Assembly: GCA_002327305.1 (NCBI GenBank) | Contig: DCUZ01000118.1 | Location: 1-11,850 of the forward strand | Direction: 5' to 3' | Origin: Holophagales bacterium UBA2201 | Lineage (GTDB): Bacteria; Acidobacteriota; Thermoanaerobaculia; UBA2201 | Length of the DNA stretch: 11,850 bases | Shown here: positions 5,950 through 11,205 of the stretch, one piece after another | Position numbering within the stretch: the first letter of the stretch is position 1 | Layout of the letters: each line of letters starts with the position of its first letter | Position numbers and translations under genes: made by a program | Notes under the pieces: generated by a model | The model's input: the letters and a program-made list of their open reading frames with translations, nothing else | What the model was told of the DNA's origin: nothing | The model's database searches: none

Positions 5950-6714
5950 GGCGGGCGGAGGGGCATAGAGGAAGTAATCCCCGAATTTCATCGTGAGGCG
6001 GAAGCGCTTCTTGATGAACAAAATGCCGCCCGTCCCTTCGGTCACCAGTTCGGAGGCGTGCCAGTTCTCCCCCTCCCCGGGACCGTAGCGGATCACCGTG
6101 GCCATCTCCTTGACATGCTTGGGGAAGGGATCGGGGGCATAGTCCACCTCCAGAGGCAGGCCCGTTGCGCGGTCCAGCCAGGCCGTCCCTTTGAGCAGGG
6201 AACCGTCCTTCTGCTTTTGCGTGAAGGGGTGCCCCAATCCCATCCGCGCCCCCACCGCTTTCCGCTGGACGCCGGCGCTGGCCTGGGTCTCCTTCTGCAG
6301 GTCGGGATGGAACACCCCCGCCACCTCCACGCCGACCGAAACCGATTCGCCGTCGCCTTCCCCCTTCCGCTCTCCGCTCTCCGCTCTCCGCTTCTTGTCT
6401 TTTGCCTCCTCCTCCGCTTCCGCTTTTTCCATTTCGGCCCGCTTCGAGGCCGTGAGGTCCTTGCCGTTCTCGATGTATTTCACCAACTCCTGTTCCAACT
6501 CGCCACCGGCCGGCTGGAAAAGACGGAAGTGGATCTCGGTGGTTTCGGTCGCCTTGCCGTTCTTGTCCAGCATCTCCGAGACCATCACCATGGTGCCGGG
6601 GACCCAGTCCTTGAACTGTTCCCCCCATGCGACGGCCCTGGGCCAGAGGTCGTCGGCTTGACAGGGAAGGGAAAGGACGAGGACGGCGGCGAGGAGGAGG
6701 GTCTTCATCCCCAT
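5944..6714 (-). CDS. Unrecognised secreted protein, possibly outer-membrane-lipoprotein-sorting-like
   Basis: This 256-residue protein has a signal peptide (residues 3-20, likely cut at CQA-DD). Cys18 is preceded by Pro, so it is not a convincing lipobox. A charged, low-complexity stretch (about 88-124, Glu/Lys/Arg/Gly-rich) separates two better-ordered parts. The C-terminal part (GTAWLDRATGLPLEVDY at 176-192, VIRYG, SELVTEGTGG, KKRFRLTMKFGDY) has the alternating beta pattern and 'LD..TG.P..v' turn of LolA/LolB-like or outer-membrane-lipoprotein-sorting proteins, but I do not claim the family. The gene begins 18 bases after the mtgA stop with no strong ribosome binding site, so it is probably the last, translationally coupled gene of the operon 8066-5944. 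ATG 6708 is an alternative start. Its stop codon lies inside the heptamer array. Confidence 0.75.
   Translation of the reverse strand: MGMKTLLLAAVLVLSLPCQADDLWPRAVAWGEQFKDWVPGTMVMVSEMLDKNGKATETTEIHFRLFQPAGGELEQELVKYIENGKDLTASKRAEMEKAEAEEEAKDKKRRAESGERKGEGDGESVSVGVEVAGVFHPDLQKETQASAGVQRKAVGARMGLGHPFTQKQKDGSLLKGTAWLDRATGLPLEVDYAPDPFPKHVKEMATVIRYGPGEGENWHASELVTEGTGGILFIKKRFRLTMKFGDYFLYAPPPAP
6367..6394. repeat. Heptamer run inside a coding sequence
   Basis: CCGCTCT is repeated exactly at 6367-6373, 6374-6380 and 6381-6387, with a partial fourth unit to 6394. It encodes residues 107-116 (KKRRAESGER) of the secreted protein, within its low-complexity linker. As 21 bases equals 7 codons, one three-unit change keeps the frame while a one-unit change would not. 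Confidence 0.75.
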
Positions 6715-6732
6715 AGGTACGCCGCGGGAGCG

Positions 6733-7452
6733 CTAAAGTTCTTTCAACACCCAGCCGGCCCGTTCCATCTTGGCCAGGAGGCGCTCCACCCGCCGCTGGT
6801 ATGCGGGGCTGTCGACGCCCGGGTGCCACCGGCTCGGCGAGGGGAGACCCGCCGCCAGCCCGGCCGCCTCCCGCGGGGTGAGTTCGGCGGCCGGTTTTTT
6901 GAAATAGCGATTGGCCGCCGCCTCGGCGCCGAAGACACCGGGCCCGAATTCGACGCAGTTGAGATAGAGTTCCAGGATGCGGCGCTTGGAGAGGGACCGT
7001 TCCAGCCGCGCGGTCAGGAGGGCCTCCATCCCTTTTCGTTTCCAGCCGCGCGCCGGGGAGAGCCAGAGGTTGCGGGCCAGTTGCTGGGTCAGGGTGGAGG
7101 CCCCGCGCGGTTTCTCCCCCTGCTCCCATGCCTTTTCGATGGCGGAACGGATCTCCCCCAGGTCGAACCCGCGGTGGGAGAAAAAATTGATGTCCTCGGA
7201 AACGACCACGGCCTGCTTCAACGGCGCGGCGATGCGGCCATAGGGGACCCATTGCCACTCAATGCGCGCCTTCCGCCCCTCCGCCTCAGCCTTGGCCCGG
7301 TCCATCTCGATGTAGGCGGTGGTGACGGGATCGGCTCTTTTCAGGACCGAAGGATCCGGAAGGCGCCGCCAGCGGTCCAAGACCCACAGGCCGCCGGCCA
7401 GGGCCAGCCCCAGAAGCACCCAGCAGAGACAGCAGGAGAACTTGCGGATCAC
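6733..7452 (-). CDS. mtgA: Monofunctional biosynthetic peptidoglycan transglycosylase
   Basis: The 239-residue protein is a glycosyltransferase 51 enzyme that polymerises lipid II into glycan strands at the outer face of the inner membrane. One transmembrane helix (about 8-26) anchors it. GT51 motifs appear in order: EDxxFxxHxG (E86 to G95, E86 the catalytic base), RGASTLTQQLARN (116-128), RKGME (139-143, E143 the second conserved Glu), SKRRILELYLN (155-165) and FGPGVFGAEAAANRYF (169-184). No transpeptidase domain follows, and the length matches MtgA rather than a class A PBP. The start is GTG 7452, since an in-frame TGA lies 18 bases upstream and the anchor helix begins at once; no clear Shine-Dalgarno precedes it. 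It follows the redoxin gene by 38 bases, suggesting co-transcription. Confidence 0.93.
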   Translation of the reverse strand: MIRKFSCCLCWVLLGLALAGGLWVLDRWRRLPDPSVLKRADPVTTAYIEMDRAKAEAEGRKARIEWQWVPYGRIAAPLKQAVVVSEDINFFSHRGFDLGEIRSAIEKAWEQGEKPRGASTLTQQLARNLWLSPARGWKRKGMEALLTARLERSLSKRRILELYLNCVEFGPGVFGAEAAANRYFKKPAAELTPREAAGLAAGLPSPSRWHPGVDSPAYQRRVERLLAKMERAGWVLKEL

Positions 7453-7490
7453 CTGCGCATGATATCAGGGATGGGACGCCAAGACAAAGA

Positions 7491-8066
7491 TCAGGCCCAG
7501 GGCGGTTCGTTACCCGACTTCCATTTGATACTGCACCCGATGGAGGGACGCTGCTGCCCCGAGGGGGGGCGGCCGGCCAGAACGGCGGCCAGGGCGGCCC
7601 GCAGGTCCTCGCCGGTGACGGGAACGCCGTTGCCCGGGCGGCTGTCGTCGAACTGCCCGCGGTAGACGAGCTTCCGGTCCCGGTCGAAGAGGTAAAAATC
7701 GGGGGTGCAGGCGGCGAGGTAGGCCCGGGCCGTCATCTGGCTCTCGTCGAAGAGATAGGGGAAGGTAAAGCCCGCGGCGGCCGCCTCCTCCTTCATTCGG
7801 GGCGGGGAGTCCTCGGGATAGGCCCCGATGTCGTTGGGATTGATCCCCACCACCGCCACGCCGCGCCCCTGGAATTCCCGCGCCGCGGCGGCCAGGCCGG
7901 CGCGGATGTGCCTGACATAGGGGCAGTGATTGCAGAGAAAGACGACCAGGAGGGCGGCGGCCCCGTCGAAGTCGCGCAGGGCGACCGGCCGACCGTCCGG
8001 GTCGGGCAGGGCGAAAGCGGGGGCGGGGGTCCCCAACGGGAGCATCGCGGATGACTTCAGAACCAT
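7491..8066 (-). CDS. Thioredoxin-fold redoxin (AhpC/TSA-type) with CNHC motif
   Basis: This 191-residue protein has the peroxiredoxin/TlpA-like layout: GTPAPAFALPDPDG (12-25), the redox motif FLCNHCPYVRHI with Cys45 and Cys48, GINPNDIGAYPEDSP (74-88), a cis-proline site with an extra Cys (C120-T-P), and RGQFDDSRPGNGVPVTG (136-152). The C-terminal PSIGCSIKWK (174-183) is the tail I associate with a widespread single-domain redoxin family of unknown substrate. No signal peptide is seen, so it is probably cytosolic. Start ATG 8066 has AAGGAG about 9 bases upstream. It heads the minus-strand operon with mtgA and the secreted protein, and is divergent from the anti-sigma/Spy operon. The exact reaction (peroxidase or disulfide reductase) cannot be told. 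Confidence 0.9.
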   Translation of the reverse strand: MVLKSSAMLPLGTPAPAFALPDPDGRPVALRDFDGAAALLVVFLCNHCPYVRHIRAGLAAAAREFQGRGVAVVGINPNDIGAYPEDSPPRMKEEAAAAGFTFPYLFDESQMTARAYLAACTPDFYLFDRDRKLVYRGQFDDSRPGNGVPVTGEDLRAALAAVLAGRPPSGQQRPSIGCSIKWKSGNEPPWA

Positions 8067-8083
8067 GCGGAGGTCTCCTTGAT

Positions 8084-8113
8084 ATTATCCCTTATAAAAC
8101 CGTCCCGTGTCCA
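8084..8113 (-). promoter_or_regulatory. Sigma70-like promoter of the redoxin-mtgA operon
   Basis: On the minus strand TGGACA (8108-8113) and GATAAT (8084-8089) are separated by 18 bases; each matches consensus at 5 of 6 positions. The predicted start, near 8077, falls in or beside the AAGGAG ribosome binding site, so the leader would be very short. For the divergent plus-strand genes a TATAAA at 8093-8098 is present but without a -35. Confidence 0.5.
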
Positions 8114-8155
8114 GGATGCTTCCCTGTCAACCCGCCGGGGGGGGGCGTCGTCAAT

Positions 8156-8629
8156 ATGGCGATGACCCCCAACGCCCCCGCCAACGCCTCCCCCCCCACA
8201 CCCGGCCGCCCGGAAAGACATTCCGGCCCGGCCGATTTCGTGGCCCGCCGGGTCCTCGGGGAGCCCCCGCCGTGCCTGTGCCCGTCCTGCCGGGAACGCC
8301 AGGCGGCGTGGGACCGCGGGTGCGAGGGTCATCTATCCTTGCCCGAATCCCTTCCCCCCGCGTTCTGGACCCGCCAGGCCGCCCGTCTCTTCGATGCCCG
8401 TCCGGGGCCGGCGCCCCGATGGCGATGGGCCGTCGTGCCCGCCGCCGGCCTCCTCCTGGCCGCCGCCCTCCTGGTCCTCCCCGCCCGCTCCGGACGGGCG
8501 CCGGACGATTTCGAGGCGCGGTGGGCCGGGGTCCAGGCGGCCCTCGACCGCTCCGCCCTGGGCGAACTCGAGGCCTGCGCCGTCCTGTTCGACGAGGGGG
8601 AAAATACCATTTCGGAGGAATCCCTATGA
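8156..8629 (+). CDS. Small membrane-anchored anti-sigma-factor-like protein
   Basis: A 157-residue protein (ATG 8156 chosen; ATG 8162 is equally possible, and only a G-run precedes them) has a cytosolic N-terminal part with clustered cysteines CLCPSC (40-45) and Cys56, then FWTRQAARLF (70-79), one transmembrane helix (about 91-109) and a short external segment. A CPxCR-type knuckle before one helix is the layout of zinc-binding anti-sigma factors, which often precede Spy/CpxP-like genes in environmental bacteria. The usual HxxxCxxC order is not complete, so metal binding is uncertain. Its stop codon overlaps the ATG of the next gene (ATGA, 8626-8629), indicating translational coupling. No ECF sigma factor gene adjoins it. 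Confidence 0.6.
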   Translation: MAMTPNAPANASPPTPGRPERHSGPADFVARRVLGEPPPCLCPSCRERQAAWDRGCEGHLSLPESLPPAFWTRQAARLFDARPGPAPRWRWAVVPAAGLLLAAALLVLPARSGRAPDDFEARWAGVQAALDRSALGELEACAVLFDEGENTISEESL

Positions 8630-9135
8630 AAAAACTCATCCTGCTGACCGTCCTGCTGGCCGCCGCCGACGCCCTGGCCTTCGGGCCGATGGAAGTGCCC
8701 GGGGGCAAATGGTGGCAAAACGAACAAATCGTCGCCGACCTGGGCCTCACCCCCGACCAGCGGGCCCGCCTCGACCATCTAGCGTTCGAACACCGGGACC
8801 GGATGATCGACCTGCGCGCCGCCCTGGAGAAGGCCGGCCTGCGCCTGCGCGAGATGATGGACGACGTCCGGTTCGACGAACGCGCCGCCCTGGAGCAGAT
8901 CGACCGCGTCGCGGCTGCCCGCTCCCTCGTGGAAAAGCACCGGGCCGGCATGCTGGTCAAAACCCGCGCCGTCCTCACGCCGGAGCAGTGGGCCAAGACC
9001 CGGGAGCGCCTGATGGAGAAGCGCCGGGAGATGAGGGACGAGAAGCGCGAATTCCGCCAGGAGCGCCGGGAACAGCGGCGGGACCGCCGGCAGGAGCCCC
9101 CCTGTTTAAACACTCCCATCCCCGATGAATTTTAA
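8626..9135 (+). CDS. Spy/CpxP/ZraP-type periplasmic protein (LTxxQ), first copy
   Basis: The 169-residue precursor has a signal peptide (1-18, cut near ALA-FG) and a helical mature part with the two LTxxQ motifs of the Spy/CpxP/heavy-metal-sensor superfamily: LGLTPDQRARL (39-49) and VLTPEQWAKTR (116-126). These proteins are periplasmic chaperones or stress sensors forming cradle-shaped dimers. The tail (127-156) is extremely rich in Arg and Glu, longer and more charged than in E. coli Spy, and is followed by one Cys (160). A GGAGGA site lies 7 bases before ATG 8626, and the gene overlaps the anti-sigma-like gene by four bases. Probable role: sensing or buffering envelope stress together with its neighbours. 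Confidence 0.85.
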   Translation: MKKLILLTVLLAAADALAFGPMEVPGGKWWQNEQIVADLGLTPDQRARLDHLAFEHRDRMIDLRAALEKAGLRLREMMDDVRFDERAALEQIDRVAAARSLVEKHRAGMLVKTRAVLTPEQWAKTRERLMEKRREMRDEKREFRQERREQRRDRRQEPPCLNTPIPDEF

Positions 9136-9154
9136 TCCCGAAAGGAGAAACCCC

Positions 9155-9619
9155 ATGAAAAAAACCCTTCTACTTGTCTGCATCGTCCTGCTCCCCCTCG
9201 CCGCCCTGGCCCAGCACCACCAATTCCGGACCATGGCCGGTCCCGGCCCGGACGGCCCCCAGGACCCCTTCCGCGTCGTCACCCGGTTCCTGGAACTCAC
9301 CCCCGAACAGGAGGAGGCGTGGAGGGCCCTGATGGAGGGCCTGCGCGCCCAGCAACAGCCCCTGGCCGATCAGGTGCGCTCCCTCGAGGAGGCCCTGCGT
9401 GAAGCGATGACGGCCCCCGAGCCCGACCCGGCCGCCGTCGGCGCCCTGGTCCTGGAGATCCACGCCCTGCGCGACCAGATGCGCCTCAACGAGGAGGCCT
9501 ACCGGGCGGCCTTCGAAGCGCTCCTGACCGAAGCGCAGATGGTGAAACTCCAGCGCCTGCGCCAGGCCGCCGAACTGGCCCCCCTCTTTCCCGCCTTCCG
9601 TGAAACCCGCCTGATGTAG
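9155..9619 (+). CDS. Spy/CpxP-like periplasmic protein, second copy
   Basis: This 154-residue precursor begins MKKTLLLVCIVLLPLAALAQ, a classic signal peptide cut before Gln20. The mature part is helical with LELTPEQEEAW (56-66) and LLTEAQMVKLQRL (133-145), the LTxxQ pair of the Spy/CpxP superfamily, and a middle section (PDPAAVGALVLEIHALRDQM) typical of the long helix. Start ATG 9155 is fixed by AAAGGAG 7 bases upstream; the upstream in-frame ATG at 9125 lies inside the preceding gene. The gap to the first copy is 19 bases. The two copies differ in tail charge, so they may form a heterodimer or act in sequence; that is inference. A terminator follows. Confidence 0.85.
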   Translation: MKKTLLLVCIVLLPLAALAQHHQFRTMAGPGPDGPQDPFRVVTRFLELTPEQEEAWRALMEGLRAQQQPLADQVRSLEEALREAMTAPEPDPAAVGALVLEIHALRDQMRLNEEAYRAAFEALLTEAQMVKLQRLRQAAELAPLFPAFRETRLM

Positions 9620-9650
9620 AAACCCCGCATACACTCCTCCCGCAACCGGT

Positions 9651-9683
9651 CCCCGCCCTCCCACCCGGGGGGCGGGGGCTTTT
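9651..9683 (+). terminator. Intrinsic terminator of the anti-sigma/Spy operon
   Basis: CCCCGCC (9651-9657) pairs with GGCGGGG (9671-9677), with further G/C pairing possible in the loop, and TTTT follows at 9680-9683. It lies 32 bases after the stop codon. The last T of the tract is also the first base of the next promoter. Confidence 0.7.
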
Positions 9684-9691
9684 GCTACAAT
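9683..9691 (+). promoter_or_regulatory. Extended -10 promoter, probably giving a leaderless transcript
   Basis: TGC-TACAAT is an extended -10 (TGn plus 5 of 6 consensus bases). The normal start distance puts +1 at about 9698-9699, on the A of the chosen ATG. The upstream G/C-rich terminator stem occupies the -35 region, which has no TTGACA-like sequence. Confidence 0.6.
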
Positions 9692-9698
9692 GGCCGGG

Positions 9699-10154
9699 AT
9701 GAAGGATCCCCGCCCCGCGCTTTCCGGCCTGCTGGCGGCGTTTCTCCTCCTTTCGGCCGCCTGCCACGACGACCGGGACCGGGGGCCGGACGGCCCCACC
9801 TTTTTCCTGAGCGTTTATCCCAACGCCTCCGCCGACGGGACCGACGCGTGCCTCCCCTGCGCGGAGATCCCCCTGGACCTCTGGATCGACGGCGAGTACC
9901 TGGGGGGATTGCGGGAACCGGTCACCATCCCCCTCCCTTTCACCGGGATGGAGTACGAGATCCTGGCGGGCTCCACGCAATTCCGCTTCCTCTACCGCGA
10001 TTTTTCCGGGGGCGAATCCATGGGCTATCTCCTGGTGGTCCGGTGCGGCTGTGCCGGGGAGGGCGGGGACTGCTCCCGCGTCCTCTCCATGCAGTCGGCC
10101 CACCGATTCAAGTCGGTCCCCTGCGACCGGTCCGCCGGATGGATTTCGCGCTGA
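9699..10154 (+). CDS. Small cysteine-rich lipoprotein, unknown function
   Basis: The 151-residue protein has a lipoprotein-type signal (hydrophobic 7-19, LLLSAAC with Cys22; Ser at -3 is tolerated but not ideal). The mature part carries six more cysteines: CLPC (51-54), CGC (116-118), C125 and C142, an arrangement that could hold three disulfides or a metal site. LWIDGEYLGGLREP (61-74) suggests a beta-rich fold. I do not recognise the family. ATG 9699 is preferred over ATG 9690, which lies inside the -10 element; no Shine-Dalgarno is present, consistent with a leaderless mRNA. The coding sequence overlaps the next gene by 16 bases, so the two are probably co-translated. Confidence 0.7.
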   Translation: MKDPRPALSGLLAAFLLLSAACHDDRDRGPDGPTFFLSVYPNASADGTDACLPCAEIPLDLWIDGEYLGGLREPVTIPLPFTGMEYEILAGSTQFRFLYRDFSGGESMGYLLVVRCGCAGEGGDCSRVLSMQSAHRFKSVPCDRSAGWISR

Positions 10155-10909
10155 CCGGGCCGGTTTTCGCCATCATCCTCCCCTTCGTTTTCCTGGCGGG
10201 GCTGGTGGACTCCATCGCCGGCGGAGGGGGGCTCCTCTCGCTTCCCGCCTACCTCGCCGCCGGCCTGCCTCCCCACACCGCCCTCGGCAACAACAAGTTC
10301 TCCTCCTGTTTCGGCACCCTCTTCGCCGCCCTGCGCTACTGGCGAGGCAATCTCATGGACGTCCCGGTGGCCCTCATGGGCGCCGGGGCCGCGCTGATCG
10401 GCTCCTACGCCGGCACGCGGGTGGTCCTTCTCATCCAGCCCGGCTTCCTCAATTGGCTTCTTGTCGTCCTCATCCCCGTCATAACCGTCTTCACTCTCCT
10501 CAAGCCCGATCTGGGAAGGGAGGCGCGACATGAGGAGATTTCCGCAACCCGCCGCCGTCTTCTGGGGGGACTGGCGGGCCTCGTCATCGGTTTTTACGAC
10601 GGCTTCTTCGGCCCCGGCACCGGCTCCTTCCTCATCTTCTTCTACACCCTCGCCCTGCGTTACGACCTGGTGACGGCGAACGCCAACACGAAGGCGGTGA
10701 ACCTGGCCTCCAACGTCGCCGCGCTGGCCGGTTTCCTGCTGGGCGGCAAGGTGATCTTCGCCATCGGGATCCCGGCCGCGGCCGCCGGCATCGCCGGCAA
10801 CCTCCTCGGCGCCCACCTCGTCCTTCAAAACGGCGCCCGCCTCATCCGCCCCATCTTCCTCCTGGGGCTCACCGCGCTGTTCGTCAAGATCCTCGTCAAC
10901 CTCATGTAG
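10139..10909 (+). CDS. TSUP-family membrane permease (TauE/SafE, YfcA-like)
   Basis: The 256-residue inner-membrane protein has two homologous halves, each with a conserved glycine-rich segment: GLVDSIAGGGGLLSLPA (21-37) with ALGNNKFSS (48-56), and GFYDGFFGPGTGSFL (151-165) with ANANTKAVNLASN (180-192). LGGKVIF and RLIRPIFLLG (234-243) complete a pattern close to E. coli YfcA of the TSUP (sulfite/sulfonate, organic anion) family. About seven to eight helices are expected. The substrate cannot be read from sequence; family members move sulfite, sulfoacetate, thiosulfate and other small anions. ATG 10139 overlaps the lipoprotein gene in another frame, with no strong ribosome binding site of its own, suggesting coupling. 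Its stop TAG begins a repeat block. Confidence 0.9.
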   Translation: MDFALTGPVFAIILPFVFLAGLVDSIAGGGGLLSLPAYLAAGLPPHTALGNNKFSSCFGTLFAALRYWRGNLMDVPVALMGAGAALIGSYAGTRVVLLIQPGFLNWLLVVLIPVITVFTLLKPDLGREARHEEISATRRRLLGGLAGLVIGFYDGFFGPGTGSFLIFFYTLALRYDLVTANANTKAVNLASNVAALAGFLLGGKVIFAIGIPAAAAGIAGNLLGAHLVLQNGARLIRPIFLLGLTALFVKILVNLM

Positions 10910-10927
10910 CCGGTAGTCAGTAGCCGG
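10907..10927. repeat. Heptamer run starting at the stop codon of the TSUP gene
   Basis: TAGCCGG (10907-10913), TAGTCAG (10914-10920) and TAGCCGG (10921-10927) form a 7-bp run whose first triplet is the stop codon of the permease gene. It leads into the 8-bp and 9-bp arrays. Confidence 0.75.
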
Positions 10928-10938
10928 GGTCGAGGGGC

Positions 10939-11050
10939 GTCGTTGAGTCGTGGGGTCGTTGAGTCGTTGAGTCGTAGGGTCGTTGAGTCGTAGAGTCGTT
11001 GAGTCGTTGAGTCGTTGAGTCGTAGGGTCGTTGAGTCGTTGGGTCGTGAG
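10939..11050. repeat. Octamer tandem array, 14 units
   Basis: Fourteen contiguous 8-bp units have an invariant core GTCGT and a variable last three bases: TGA in eight units, AGG in two, and GGG, AGA, TGG and GAG once each. It joins the 9-bp array with a one-base shared junction at 11050. I see no gene in the gap 10910-11205; a minus-strand frame through it is a by-product of the repeats. Confidence 0.95.
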
Positions 11051-11157
11051 ACCCGATAGACCCGATAGACCCAATAGACCCGATAGACCCGATAGACCCG
11101 ATAGACTCAATAGACCCAATAGACTCAATAGACCCAATAGACTCAATAGACCCGATA
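11050..11157. repeat. Nonamer tandem array, 12 units
   Basis: Twelve contiguous 9-bp units GAC[C/T]C[G/A]ATA vary at only two positions. In order the variable pair is CG, CG, CA, CG, CG, CG, TA, CA, TA, CA, TA, CG; the combination TG never occurs. It ends 20 bases before the candidate -10 of the next gene. Confidence 0.95.
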
Positions 11158-11177
11158 GACCCCACAGCGATTCGGAG

Positions 11178-11186
11178 TGGTAACAT
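11178..11186 (+). promoter_or_regulatory. Candidate extended -10 promoter of the DUF2339 gene
   Basis: TGG-TAACAT has the TGn extension and matches TATAAT at 4 of 6 positions. The -35 region falls at the end of the nonamer array and has no TTGACA-like match. The transcript would start near 11193, just before the AAGGAGG ribosome binding site at 11195-11201. Confidence 0.35.
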
Positions 11187-11205
11187 ACTCCCACAAGGAG
11201 GCCCC

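Noticed and set aside
6655..6714. Lipoprotein signal in the 5944-6714 protein
   Set aside because: The Cys is preceded by Pro, which does not fit a lipobox; a normal Sec signal cut after CQA is more likely.
9690..9698. ATG 9690 as start of the lipoprotein
   Set aside because: It lies inside the -10 element, so it would not be in the transcript.
10907..11157. CRISPR array
   Set aside because: Units are 7-9 bp and contiguous, with no unique spacers and no cas genes.
10025..11194. Minus-strand frame encoding a repetitive Ser/Gly/Leu-rich protein through the tandem arrays
   Set aside because: It is the translation of short repeats and of the reverse strand of the permease gene; no conserved sequence supports it.
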